64,000 bases of DNA from Arcticibacter pallidicorallinus (GTDB lineage: Bacteria; Bacteroidota; Bacteroidia; Sphingobacteriales; Sphingobacteriaceae), in NCBI RefSeq assembly GCF_003002875.1, contig NZ_PVTH01000004.1, positions 1-64,000 on the forward strand, given 5' to 3'. How positions within the stretch are numbered: the first letter of the stretch is position 1; every line of letters begins with the position of its first letter. Of the stretch, positions 46,223-55,263 are shown in pieces. The notes beneath the pieces are model-generated. The model worked only from the letters and a program-made list of their open reading frames with translations. It was not told the origin of the DNA and made no database searches. Both the position numbers and the translations under genes were made by a program.

Positions 46223-47231
46223 ACCGAGCGTAGCTATCGTTATTTTAAACTGGAACGGCCAGGCCCTTCTGGAAAAATTTCTCCCTTCAGTAGTGAATTC
46301 GACATACACCAATCTCCGGATCGTGGTAGCCGATAATGCCTCTACCGATGACTCCGTGACTTATGTCAGGACCAATTTTCCTTTTATTGAGATTATTCAG
46401 AACAGCTACAATGAAGGCTTCGCTTCAGGGTATAATACCGTTTTAAAACAGGTAGAAGCTGACTACTACGTACTCCTTAACTCTGACGTTGAGGTAACCC
46501 CCGACTGGATTGAGCCCGTTATCGCATTAATGGAGAGCGATGAGCTTATCGCCGCTGCGCAGCCTAAGATAAGAGCGTACTACAGTCCCGGTTTCTTTGA
46601 GCATGCCGGAGCGGCAGGCGGCTTTATAGACACTTATGGATATCCATTTTGTCGGGGAAGAATATTTGACACCGTCGAAAAGGATGAAGGGCAATATGCT
46701 CAGTCATCTGAAATTTTCTGGGCGAGCGGCGCGGCTCTGTTTATCAAAAGCCGTTACTGGAAAGATGCTGAGGGTTTTGATGCAGATTTTTTCGCGCATA
46801 TGGAGGAAATCGATCTGTGCTGGCGTCTGAAACGGCAGGGTCTGAAGATTATGTATTGCCCTGATTCAACGGTATTTCATGTTGGCGGCGGGACGCTGGA
46901 AACAGAGAATCCTTATAAGACTTATCTCAACTTCCGGAACAACCTTTCCATGCTATTAAAGAATCTAGACGCCGACAAGTGCTTCTACGTCATTTTCATG
47001 CGCTTTTGGCTGGATTTCATCAGCCTTCTAAAATTCGCATCTGCGGGGAAATTCAAGCACGCAATGGCAATAAGTAAGGCACACCGGTCATTTTTCGCTG
47101 ATCTTCGCAAAAACAGAGGAAAACGGGGTAAAGGTAACCGGCCATTTAATGATAAAGGTCTTTACAGGAAATCAATTGTCTGGCAGTATTTCGTCAGGGG
47201 AAGAAAATACTTCAGCGGTCTTCCGAAATAG
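46212..47231 (+). CDS. Glycosyltransferase family 2
   Basis: 339 residues. The GT-A start is PSVAIVILNWNGQALLEKFL, with VVADNASTDDS for nucleotide-sugar binding and the D-x-D-like NSDVEVTPDW near residue 95. A later MEEIDLCWRLKRQGLKI motif is typical of rhamnosyl-type GT2 enzymes. The C-terminal helices may associate with the membrane. It overlaps the LpxL-like gene by 11 bases. Donor and acceptor are not known; lipopolysaccharide or another surface glycan is the likely acceptor. Confidence 0.9.
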   Translation: MSDKPSVAIVILNWNGQALLEKFLPSVVNSTYTNLRIVVADNASTDDSVTYVRTNFPFIEIIQNSYNEGFASGYNTVLKQVEADYYVLLNSDVEVTPDWIEPVIALMESDELIAAAQPKIRAYYSPGFFEHAGAAGGFIDTYGYPFCRGRIFDTVEKDEGQYAQSSEIFWASGAALFIKSRYWKDAEGFDADFFAHMEEIDLCWRLKRQGLKIMYCPDSTVFHVGGGTLETENPYKTYLNFRNNLSMLLKNLDADKCFYVIFMRFWLDFISLLKFASAGKFKHAMAISKAHRSFFADLRKNRGKRGKGNRPFNDKGLYRKSIVWQYFVRGRKYFSGLPK

Positions 47232-47302
47232 CCTGAATCTGATCAGACGGTAAAACTATGGCTTAGCAATCAATAAGAAGCGCTAAGCAGCTTCTACCGA
47301 CT

Positions 47303-48037
47303 TTATTTAGCGTCTTTCAGTGCCACTACACCTCCAATAATGATGATCGAAGGGTGGGTCAGCTGGTTGCGTTCTGCGATAGCCGGAAGATCCTTAACTA
47401 AGCCACTTCCAGACTTTTCTTTATAATGCGTAGCATGTTGAATGATCGCCGCGGGCGTGTCGCCCCGCCCTTCCCGGATATAGGTTTCTGCAATCTCATG
47501 AACCTTCTTCATGCCCATATAGATTACCACGGTCGCATTGCTCTTCATAGCGAGCCTCAGGTCTGACGACAGTCCTCCATCCTTTTTAGTCCCCGTCAAC
47601 ACCCAGATCCCCTCACTGATCGCACGGTGCGTGAGTGGAATATCACTAAAACCAGAGGCCTGCATACTCGTAATTCCCGGGATGTAAAAAGTAGTAATTC
47701 CCAGCTCTCTGGCAAAAAGCACCTCTTCAAAGCCCCTTCCGAAAATGAAGGGGTCACCTCCCTTCAACCGTACCACCATTCCCTTTTCAAAGGCCTTATC
47801 GCGGATGATCTCGTGTATCGTTTCCTGGGCCGTATAATCACCGTAAGGGTGTTTCCCCACATAAATCAGTTCGCAATCGGCGCGTGCAAAGTCGAGAAGC
47901 TCCTTATTCGCAAGATTATCGTAGAGAATTACCGGTGTTCGCTGGATGACCTTCAGGGCTTTTACTGTTATCAATTCGGGGTCTCCCGGGCCTGCTCCCA
48001 CAACATATAACTCTGGTCTAAACTCTTTTTCCTGCAT
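47303..48037 (-). CDS. cobA: Uroporphyrinogen-III C-methyltransferase
   Basis: 244 residues, the size of stand-alone SUMT. The S-adenosylmethionine loop YVVGAGPGDPELITVKAL is at the N-terminus, with VRLKGGDPFIFGRG, GITSMQASGFSDIPLTHR and VIYMGMKK later. It makes precorrin-2 for sirohaem or cobalamin. No sirohaem synthase or sulphite reductase gene is nearby. Convergent with the GT2 gene, about 70 bases apart. Confidence 0.95.
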   Translation of the reverse strand: MQEKEFRPELYVVGAGPGDPELITVKALKVIQRTPVILYDNLANKELLDFARADCELIYVGKHPYGDYTAQETIHEIIRDKAFEKGMVVRLKGGDPFIFGRGFEEVLFARELGITTFYIPGITSMQASGFSDIPLTHRAISEGIWVLTGTKKDGGLSSDLRLAMKSNATVVIYMGMKKVHEIAETYIREGRGDTPAAIIQHATHYKEKSGSGLVKDLPAIAERNQLTHPSIIIIGGVVALKDAK

Positions 48038-48139
48038 ATCTGTTATTAGACAGGGAAATTAGCAACAATTTTGAAATATCCCTATTTCAGGCGCAGAATA
48101 GATTAAATAAGCTTATTTTAGAAAGTATAGAAGAACGGT

Positions 48140-49036
48140 ATGAGATACAATCAAGTCGGAAAGTCAGATCTCCACATCAGCGACATTGGGTTCGGATGCA
48201 TGTCTCTTGAGAATGATGAGCAGGTAAACAAGCGCATTATTGACGAAGCTATCGCCGCGGGAATCAACTTTTTTGATACCGCAGACCTGTATGATAAGGG
48301 AGAAAATGAAAGGCAGATCGGAAGGTTACTCCACGGCAGACGCAGTGAATGTATCCTGGCAACTAAGGTAGGAAACAGGTGGAAGGCTGACGGAAGCGGA
48401 TGGGACTGGGCGCCTGGAAAAGACTATATAATAGGCGCAGTGGAAGACAGTCTCAGAAGGCTGGAAACCGATTATATCGATCTGTACCAGCTGCACGGGG
48501 GCACTATAGAAGACCCAATAGATGAAATAATAGAAGCCTTCGATATCCTGGTAGAGCAGGGCAAAATCCGGGCGTACGGAATATCCTCAATCCGTCCGCA
48601 GGTAATACAGGAGTATGTGAACAGATCAGCTATCGTTAGCGTAATGATGCAATATAGTCTGCTTGACAGACGGCCTGAAGAAAGCGTAATCAAACTACTT
48701 CAAGAGAATCAGATATCCGTACTTGCACGAGGCAGCCTCGCTCAGGGATTGCTTTCAGGCAAGCCGGCGCGAGAATATCTCAGTTATTCGGCCGAAGAAG
48801 TAGAAGCTGCAGCCAAGGCGGTCCGCTTCGTAGCAGGCACAAAGCGGTCCGCTTCCCAGACGGCCGTCATGTATGCATTGAAGAAGCAGCCTGTAGCCTC
48901 CGCCGTAGTGGGCATTCGCACCCTCGAACAGCTGCGTGATGTAGTAGACATTACCTCCGCCACCGAGCTAACTGGCGCAGAGCATCACTTCCTCAGCGAA
49001 AGCGTCAAGCCAGGCACGTATGACAAGTTCCGCTAG
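48140..49036 (+). CDS. Aldo/keto reductase
   Basis: 298 residues. The catalytic tetrad is visible: D46 and Y51 (FFDTADLYDKG), K76 (LATKVGN) and H119 (YQLHGG). The C-terminal NAD(P)H-binding motif (VGIRTLEQLRDVV) is present. Substrate is unknown; AKRs reduce aldehydes or ketones of sugars and metabolites in the cytoplasm. It is convergent with the aldehyde dehydrogenase gene with only 1 base between stop codons. Confidence 0.92.
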   Translation: MRYNQVGKSDLHISDIGFGCMSLENDEQVNKRIIDEAIAAGINFFDTADLYDKGENERQIGRLLHGRRSECILATKVGNRWKADGSGWDWAPGKDYIIGAVEDSLRRLETDYIDLYQLHGGTIEDPIDEIIEAFDILVEQGKIRAYGISSIRPQVIQEYVNRSAIVSVMMQYSLLDRRPEESVIKLLQENQISVLARGSLAQGLLSGKPAREYLSYSAEEVEAAAKAVRFVAGTKRSASQTAVMYALKKQPVASAVVGIRTLEQLRDVVDITSATELTGAEHHFLSESVKPGTYDKFR

Positions 49037-49037
49037 A

Positions 49038-50399
49038 TCAGGGACGGTAAATCGTCTTCACGTTGACAAACTCTTTAATGCCATAGACGCCTAGCTCCCG
49101 ACCGTAACCAGACTGCTTTATTCCACCGAAAGGAAGTTCGGGGATGGAGCGAACATAGTCATTGATGAAGCAGCAACCAGCATCGATCATCCTTTCAGCG
49201 ATCCTGGAGCCGCGCTGCAGGTCCTCCGTAAAAACCGCCGATCCCAGACCGAAGACCGTATCATTCGCCACCCGGATTGCTTCATCTTCGTCTTTTACTA
49301 CGATGACGGATGCTACCGGTCCAAACATTTCCTCATCGTAGGCAGGCATCCCTTTTTTTACTTTAGTAAGAATGGTCGGGGGATAAAGTGCATGGGATCC
49401 CTGCTCAATCTTGCCGCCCAGAATGCAGACTGCACCTGCCTCTATGCTTTTCTGAATTTGTGCATGCAACTCGTCGCGCAATTCTACTGTAGCCATAGGA
49501 CCTATTTCCGTATTTTCGTCCATCGGATCACCTGGCTGCTTCGCTGCCATCTTCCTTTTGAAGCTTGCTGTAAAGCTCTCTGCAACTTGCTCCACTACAA
49601 TAAAGCGCTTTGCAGCAATGCAACTCTGGCCTGTATTAATGAGCCTGCTTTCCGCACATTTGGCAGCGGCGAGTTCGATATCAGCATCTTCTAAAACAAT
49701 ATAAGGATCACTTCCACCGAGTTCCAGGACTGCTTTCTTCAATAAAGAAGCCGCTTGTCCTGCTACTTTCATTCCCGCACCTGTACTTCCGGTAAGTGTC
49801 ACTGCCTTGATGATTGGATTCTTAATGATCTCTTCGACCTCAGTGCTTTTAACCAACAGCGTCTGAAAAACGCCCTGCGGAAGACCTGCATCACGCAGTA
49901 TTTCCTCGATAGCCAGCGCACAACCCGGAACATTGGAAGCGTGTTTGAGAACCGCGGTATTGCCGGCCATGAGTCCCGGTGCCAGAAATCGGAAGCTTTG
50001 CCAGAAGGGAAAGTTCCAGGGCATCACGGCGAGGATGACTCCCAGCGGTTGGAAAGCGATATAGCTCAAACTGGCGCCAGTATCAACGGCTTCCGGCTTA
50101 AGAAATTCTTCTGCGTGTCTGGCATAATAGCGGCATACCAACGCACACTTCTCAATCTCGCCCATCCCCGCCTTCAGGGGCTTTCCCATCTCAGCGGCCA
50201 TCAGCTCTGCAAGCTGTCGGCTTTTAAGCTCCAGTGCTTCAGCTACCCGCATCAGGTATGCGGCACGGACGCCGTACGACAAGGTTTTCCAGTTAAGGAA
50301 GGCTTCTTGTGACGTCTCCAGTTTACGATCTATTTCCGGCTTTGAAAGGGTCTGGTATTCTCTAATAAGCTCTCCTGTAAAGGGATTGATGGCTTTCAT
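49038..50399 (-). CDS. NAD(P)-dependent succinate-semialdehyde-type aldehyde dehydrogenase
   Basis: 453 residues, the length of the short SSADH (GabD/YneI-like) branch. Key motifs are MPWNFPFWQSFRFLAPGL, the general base E226 (LELGGSDP) and the nucleophile C260 (NTGQSCIAAKR). The end PFGGIKQSGYGRELG is typical. It oxidises an aldehyde, possibly succinate semialdehyde, to an acid. No GABA-shunt genes are adjacent, so the substrate is an inference from family similarity. Confidence 0.9.
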   Translation of the reverse strand: MKAINPFTGELIREYQTLSKPEIDRKLETSQEAFLNWKTLSYGVRAAYLMRVAEALELKSRQLAELMAAEMGKPLKAGMGEIEKCALVCRYYARHAEEFLKPEAVDTGASLSYIAFQPLGVILAVMPWNFPFWQSFRFLAPGLMAGNTAVLKHASNVPGCALAIEEILRDAGLPQGVFQTLLVKSTEVEEIIKNPIIKAVTLTGSTGAGMKVAGQAASLLKKAVLELGGSDPYIVLEDADIELAAAKCAESRLINTGQSCIAAKRFIVVEQVAESFTASFKRKMAAKQPGDPMDENTEIGPMATVELRDELHAQIQKSIEAGAVCILGGKIEQGSHALYPPTILTKVKKGMPAYDEEMFGPVASVIVVKDEDEAIRVANDTVFGLGSAVFTEDLQRGSRIAERMIDAGCCFINDYVRSIPELPFGGIKQSGYGRELGVYGIKEFVNVKTIYRP

Positions 50400-50420
50400 G
50401 TCAAACGGCTTTAATGATGC

Positions 50421-50457
50421 AAAAAAAAGAGGCCATAGCTCGGTGAGTTAAGGCCTC
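50421..50457 (-). terminator. Intrinsic terminator of the DUF2892-type gene
   Basis: GAGGCC (minus strand 50457-50452) pairs with GGCCTC (50434-50429) around an inner 5-bp stem (with one wobble pair). It is followed by eight T on the minus strand. It lies between the DUF2892-type gene and the aldehyde dehydrogenase gene. Confidence 0.7.
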
Positions 50458-50494
50458 GAAACGTAAAGGTTATTATAGAAAGTTCACTTCAAAC

Positions 50495-50803
50495 TTAAGA
50501 ATTCGGATAGGCTTGAGGCGAATTTAAAGGTAGTGGCGCAGGGCTCTCGAACGAATCGTCTATCGAAGACTTAAGAGGACAGTATCCCGTGAGGCCACGT
50601 TGTAAAAGAGACCCGCCAATCATGATCTTGCCTAGCGAAATGAGAGGATGCGAGAAAATATTCGTTATCCCGCTGAAAAGAATAAATGCTCCGGTACCCA
50701 ATGAAATGATGCGCTCCGACTTGCTGACATTGGCATCAGGATTATCTTGAAGAAGCGGACCGTTTAAAGAGTCTTTCAATGTGTCAATTAATTGATTGTT
50801 CAT
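50495..50803 (-). CDS. Small membrane protein of the DUF2892/YgaP type
   Basis: 102 residues. A short N-terminal part is followed by SERIISLGTGAFILFSGI and MIGGSLLQRGLTGYCPL, the characteristic double-helix pattern of DUF2892 with the YCPL end. These proteins have two membrane helices and no defined function. The C-terminal tail (SFESPAPLPLNSPQ) is Pro-rich and unlike typical members. Confidence 0.75.
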   Translation of the reverse strand: MNNQLIDTLKDSLNGPLLQDNPDANVSKSERIISLGTGAFILFSGITNIFSHPLISLGKIMIGGSLLQRGLTGYCPLKSSIDDSFESPAPLPLNSPQAYPNS

Positions 50804-50963
50804 AGCTGAGTTTTATAGATGTTTAGAACAACAACACCTGGAAAGAAACACTGTTTAAAAAGAATTCAAAAAAGCTTTTATTATTATTTTATTGGACAAA
50901 GCTGGCTGAATTGACCGGCAACGCTCATCGGACAAAATTATTTTCATTTAATTCAAAAAAAAC

Positions 50964-50993
50964 TTTGACACACAAGATTTTTACATATATTTG
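50964..50993 (+). promoter_or_regulatory. Complete Bacteroidota promoter for a possible small RNA
   Basis: TTTG (50964-50967) and TATATTTG (50986-50993) are 18 bases apart, matching the -33/-7 consensus on the plus strand. No coding gene follows on this strand for about 6 kb. Confidence 0.55.
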
Positions 50994-50999
50994 ATCAAG

Positions 51000-51052
51000 C
51001 TCATCTGGCTAATTATAAACCAAGCCCTTATCTCACCAAGATAAGGGTTTTT
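51000..51052 (+). ncRNA. Candidate small RNA of about 50 nt
   Basis: The predicted transcript starts near 51000 from the promoter at 50964-50993 and ends in a 9-bp perfect stem (CCCTTATCT 51025-51033, AGATAAGGG 51039-51047, loop CACCA) plus TTTTT. It contains no ATG. It ends 12 bases from the comEC stop codon on the opposite strand. Expression is not shown; the call rests on promoter and terminator being paired. Confidence 0.45.
51025..51052 (+). terminator. Intrinsic terminator, plus strand
   Basis: A 9-bp perfect stem with a 5-base loop and a five-T tract on the plus strand. On the minus strand the tract after the stem is poor (CTTGGTTT), so it is oriented for the small RNA rather than for comEC. 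Confidence 0.7.
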
Positions 51053-51064
51053 CCAATCTTTTCC

Positions 51065-53227
51065 TTAAAAGTACTCAGTATCAAGCTCCAAGGCTCCTGA
51101 TCGCTTTAGTGAATGACAGGGAATTCCCAGAGAATCTGCCTGTGTTAACCATCTATCAATATTTCTTTCCGTATTCTTCATTCCGATCACCACGTACCCG
51201 ATATTTTGGGTTTTTATAAACAACGGAAGCGCCAGTGCAGGATTATTGTGCAGAAAGATGATCCTTTTTCGCGACAACGAGTTCGCTACCTGATGCTGAC
51301 TTCTATCCAAAATGCTTGTGGGAACGGGCGTACCCGGGATTAAACACTCGTCATCAATAATTTCAAATTCCAGATTCTGAAAGCGTACCCTCCGGGCAGA
51401 CGCCCTCCTGTCAGTTTCCTCTAAGAAACCATCCAGGTGCACAAATTTATCTATACGCAGGTTTCTGTTGCGTAAAAGAGGCATCACTGAGTAAGCTAAA
51501 GATTTATCATCGACCTCCATGTCTGAGAGAACTGTCGCTATACCTCTTCGATTGAAGGTCACGGCGACGTGATTTCTAATTGCGTAAAAAACCACTGATT
51601 TCTTCTTCCAGATGGTCAATCCGCTTACTGTATAAATCGAAGCAATACACAAAGACAGAATCAGCGTACACCAAATAGCCATCTTACTCCTCTTTGTCAT
51701 TACAACAAACAAGAAACCAATCAGAACATAGATGAGCATATAGAACGTAATATGAAGATGATAGCCATGCAGGCTTGAGAAAGGCAATTTCTCTATAAAC
51801 CGCAAACCTGCGTTCAGCAGAGAGATGCCGTACTCCATCACCGAGGCCAGGCATCGAAGGGGCATACTAGCAAACGGCGGAAAAAATGCCATCAACAGAA
51901 ATCCCACGCCGGCATACATTACCACTGTGACGGGCAGCATAATGAAAAGATTGCTTGCCAGGAAATATACCGGAAACTGGTTAAAGTAGTGCAGGCAGAG
52001 AGGGAAAGTTGCGACTTGCGCGGCAAGAGAAAAAGCAATATATGACCATATAGCCTGAATTGCCGCAGACTTGAACTTAAGCTTTGCATGGATTGGCGGA
52101 TAAAATATTACCAATCCGAATACCGCGATATATGACAACTGGAAACCGACGTCGAATAACCAGAAAGGCCTGATGAGAAGCTGAAAAAATGCAGCAGCAG
52201 ACACACAGTTTATCATATCTGCATTGCGGTTAATTAGCCGGCCGGCAATCACGAAGCTGATCATAACCGCTGACCTGCATGCTGCTGCAGAAAGACCCGA
52301 AAGCAAGGTATAAAGCCAGACAAACAGAACGATTAGCAAGGCTTGAACGATGTTTATCTTACGTCCCTTCCAGAAGCCAAATAAATATCCGGCAAGAGCG
52401 GCAACAATCGCAACATGCATACCTGAAACAGACAGCACATGCATCACGCCGGTAGCACTATACGTATTGAGGATCTCTCGGCTCAAGTCGGCCTTGTATC
52501 CAAGCAGCAACGTAGAGATCACTGCCGCTGCCTCCCGGTCGACGATATAACCCTCGAGCTTTCTGACCACTTTTTGTCGGAGCTTAACTGCTTCATAGAA
52601 TAAGTTGCCGGACGTCTCTCCGACGCGCGTTAGCTCTGCGGTTGTTAAAAAAGTCTGATGCCAGACACATTTATTCCCCATATACGACCGATAGTCAAAT
52701 TCTCCGGGGTTTGCCGGGCCTTGAATATCAGAAAAGTTAGCAGGCACCAGCAATAGCTCTCCTATCGTCAAATTCAACTTCGAAGAGGAATCCTTCAAAC
52801 ACGATATAAGCAACCTCCCCTCAGCATGCGAATGAGAGGAACTATAGACTGCCGAACGAACAAGCGCTTCAAATCGGATCACGGAGCTCTTCTCCTGTGG
52901 CTCTGAGCAAATCTCCACCAAAAGTTGCTCAGCATGCAGCTTACTGAAGTGTTGCTTCTGCTGACCAAGCAGGAACGAACCGGTGTGGGTAAACGCTGCG
53001 GCGCATACGAAAATCTGAAAAAGTAATCCAGGCAGCCACGGCTTCAAAAAAAGCTGATATTCCCTGTACTTTATATGGACGATCAGCATGAATACCATCA
53101 GCAGAAGTGTCAAAACCAATATCCACTGATGAGCAGTGGGGATCGGTGCTTGATAATAACAGGCGCAGATGCCTGCTGTCATAGGCAGCAGCAATCTAAG
53201 GAACACATGTTTATCAACTGGGTTCAT
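51065..53227 (-). CDS. comEC: ComEC/Rec2-type DNA uptake channel
   Basis: 720 residues. It starts with a hydrophobic DUF4131 region (with PANPGEFDYRSYM near 171-183), then the competence domain with the hallmark VLSVSGMHV (264-272) and about ten membrane helices to about 515. The last 200 residues resemble a reduced beta-lactamase-like domain without the HxHxDH metal motif, as in other Bacteroidota ComEC. It passes single-stranded DNA across the inner membrane. Its start overlaps the HhH-barrel gene stop by 4 bases (ATGA). Confidence 0.92.
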   Translation of the reverse strand: MNPVDKHVFLRLLLPMTAGICACYYQAPIPTAHQWILVLTLLLMVFMLIVHIKYREYQLFLKPWLPGLLFQIFVCAAAFTHTGSFLLGQQKQHFSKLHAEQLLVEICSEPQEKSSVIRFEALVRSAVYSSSHSHAEGRLLISCLKDSSSKLNLTIGELLLVPANFSDIQGPANPGEFDYRSYMGNKCVWHQTFLTTAELTRVGETSGNLFYEAVKLRQKVVRKLEGYIVDREAAAVISTLLLGYKADLSREILNTYSATGVMHVLSVSGMHVAIVAALAGYLFGFWKGRKINIVQALLIVLFVWLYTLLSGLSAAACRSAVMISFVIAGRLINRNADMINCVSAAAFFQLLIRPFWLFDVGFQLSYIAVFGLVIFYPPIHAKLKFKSAAIQAIWSYIAFSLAAQVATFPLCLHYFNQFPVYFLASNLFIMLPVTVVMYAGVGFLLMAFFPPFASMPLRCLASVMEYGISLLNAGLRFIEKLPFSSLHGYHLHITFYMLIYVLIGFLFVVMTKRSKMAIWCTLILSLCIASIYTVSGLTIWKKKSVVFYAIRNHVAVTFNRRGIATVLSDMEVDDKSLAYSVMPLLRNRNLRIDKFVHLDGFLEETDRRASARRVRFQNLEFEIIDDECLIPGTPVPTSILDRSQHQVANSLSRKRIIFLHNNPALALPLFIKTQNIGYVVIGMKNTERNIDRWLTQADSLGIPCHSLKRSGALELDTEYF

Positions 53228-55263
53228 TTCATGACATACCTTATCTGGAACTTGATATCAGACTTGCTCCTTCCGGAAATGAGATCAGGTCCGCTTCCAA
53301 TCTCCTCTTTGCCACTATAAACGGTCATCGCATAACGCAGCCAGAAATCTATCGCTTTGCCCACGCGATACCTGCCGTTAAGATAATACCTCAGTCCACT
53401 ATCCTGATAGGCGGGGATCGCATAGCTATACAGCACATCATTCTCGAAAGCATAAAGTCTGGAATCAAAACCCCCGGTATTAAACAAAGCAATTCTGCAG
53501 TTACCGCTGAGACGAGCACCCAGAGGTTTGAAAATAACATCCTGATACAGCAGAATCCCGCTTTGCGCTTCGTTATCCTTTTGGAATCTGGTCAGTTCCG
53601 CCCGGTTTCTGAGCGTCCATGATCTGCCGATCTTATAGCTCAGATCAAACCTGTAATTCGTTTTCCCGACCACAACCAGATAATTCACAGCGTTTTTCAT
53701 ATCGTCATTCTGCTGTTTAGAAACTGACCTGAAACGCAGACTTAGTTTGGTTTGCCTGCTGGGCGACCAAACCGCCTGGGTCAAAACCTCTTTCCCTTGA
53801 GACGGCGCGTCAACCCGGTACCGCATCCACGGAAACTTAAACCAATCCGTGTAAAAAGACCATTCCATACTGGAATTCAGCCGGATGTGAAGGCCGGCAT
53901 AAAGTCCCCGTTCATTGAAAACACCGGTCCCCTCCGTTATAGACTGACTATTAAATGAATGATAGTCCGGTTGATAGTTGCGGTAAAGAACAATGGCAGA
54001 TACCTGCTTTGATAAGCTGCCCATAAGACCGCCAATCATGGCTAAGCCGGTGCCGAAGCTGTGAGACAGTTCCGCGAATGAATAGGTATTTTTCCAGGTA
54101 TAATTATAATACAAAGAGCCGTTGATCAGATCAGATCCCGCAAAGTCGAATTTTCGATAGAGCGTTTCGCTTTGCTGTAATGGCCTGCTGAAGTGAGTTT
54201 GATACAGCAAAGTTCCCGCTCTGAAACCTTTGTTCTCGTATTGCAACGCAGCTCCAAAACTTAACTGGCTTTCGGAGCCTTTTTTACTCAACTCTGATGC
54301 CGTGCGATGAAGCCCGCTCTCAGCTATCGAACTTATAGAAGTCGATTGCAGTGAATCTCCCGCTATCAAGGCAGCATCAATTTTTCTAAAAGAAACAAAC
54401 GGTGTGAATTCGAACTTTCGCAGACCAACGGTTGCGGCGATCCCCCTGAAGAAGCCGGACTCGTTGGTTGAAGAATACGGCTTAAGTCCCGACTGAACCT
54501 TGGCAATCCCGCTGATACTCGCCCCCTTGCCGAAGCCTAGGCCCGACCATAAAGCTACGCCTTGTCCAAACTGTAACGAATAGTCACCGATCACCAGCTT
54601 TTTCACCGTACGTCCACCCTTCAAGAAGACGTTAGCCGAATAAAAATCGAAGCCATATCTGCCACTACCGAAGGAGAAAGACTCACCCGCATCCTTTTCC
54701 ATGGTGAGGCCCGCCGAGATCCCGTTTCCGCTATAGTACCTCAAACGCGATACGAGCCGGTAAGCAGCACCCTCATAATGACGCATTGAATCGCCGCCTT
54801 CATAACCTTTTTGACTTTCCAGGATTCGACCATAGGTGGTCATCCACTCAAGCCTCGACGACTCAGGTACATCCCGCCTCTCCAGCAGCGCATGCTTAGC
54901 GATAAAAACAAAAGGTAACAAGCGCTCAATAAGTGACCAGTCGAACAGATCAATAAGCTGCAGCTCCTGAATGTCTGTAAAATCCCCGTTTTCCCGACGA
55001 TATCTGATCAGGTTGGCTGCCTGAATCGGACTTATAAATACCAGGTCGTTGAGCTGTTCGGCAGTAACCGTGTTCAGGTCGTACGGATTTTCCCTAATGA
55101 AATACAATCTTTCGGAGAGTTCCGAATAGTCATTATCCTGCTCTTTGTTCTCTGCAATCGTCTCGAGCAGCGTTTCAATTAAGGGATCACTCTCTGTCTG
55201 AGCACTCGCCCGGGAGATCAAAAAACTCATTCCTAAACATAAAATGAAAGCTCTAGAAGACAT
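53224..55263 (-). CDS. ComEA-like helix-hairpin-helix domain fused to a probable outer-membrane beta-barrel
   Basis: 679 residues with a signal peptide (about 1-21, RASAQ). Residues about 55-120 match the ComEA pattern: LNTVTAEQLNDLVFISP, then NLIRYRRENGDFTDIQEL. The rest (about 130-679) is Tyr/Gly/Ser-rich with alternating beta strands (GLTMEKDAGESFSFGSGRYG, KFDFAGSDLINGSLYYNYTW) and ends KFQIRYVMK, so an outer-membrane barrel is likely. The HhH part should bind DNA in the periplasm; the barrel part may sit in the outer membrane. It overlaps both the upstream PorV-like gene (11 bases) and comEC (4 bases). Confidence 0.8.
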   Translation of the reverse strand: MSSRAFILCLGMSFLISRASAQTESDPLIETLLETIAENKEQDNDYSELSERLYFIRENPYDLNTVTAEQLNDLVFISPIQAANLIRYRRENGDFTDIQELQLIDLFDWSLIERLLPFVFIAKHALLERRDVPESSRLEWMTTYGRILESQKGYEGGDSMRHYEGAAYRLVSRLRYYSGNGISAGLTMEKDAGESFSFGSGRYGFDFYSANVFLKGGRTVKKLVIGDYSLQFGQGVALWSGLGFGKGASISGIAKVQSGLKPYSSTNESGFFRGIAATVGLRKFEFTPFVSFRKIDAALIAGDSLQSTSISSIAESGLHRTASELSKKGSESQLSFGAALQYENKGFRAGTLLYQTHFSRPLQQSETLYRKFDFAGSDLINGSLYYNYTWKNTYSFAELSHSFGTGLAMIGGLMGSLSKQVSAIVLYRNYQPDYHSFNSQSITEGTGVFNERGLYAGLHIRLNSSMEWSFYTDWFKFPWMRYRVDAPSQGKEVLTQAVWSPSRQTKLSLRFRSVSKQQNDDMKNAVNYLVVVGKTNYRFDLSYKIGRSWTLRNRAELTRFQKDNEAQSGILLYQDVIFKPLGARLSGNCRIALFNTGGFDSRLYAFENDVLYSYAIPAYQDSGLRYYLNGRYRVGKAIDFWLRYAMTVYSGKEEIGSGPDLISGRSKSDIKFQIRYVMK

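Noticed and set aside
47261-47288. GCTTAGC/GCTAAGC inverted repeat between the GT2 and cobA genes
   Set aside because: Only 7 bp with a 14-base loop and no T-tract; too weak to call a terminator.
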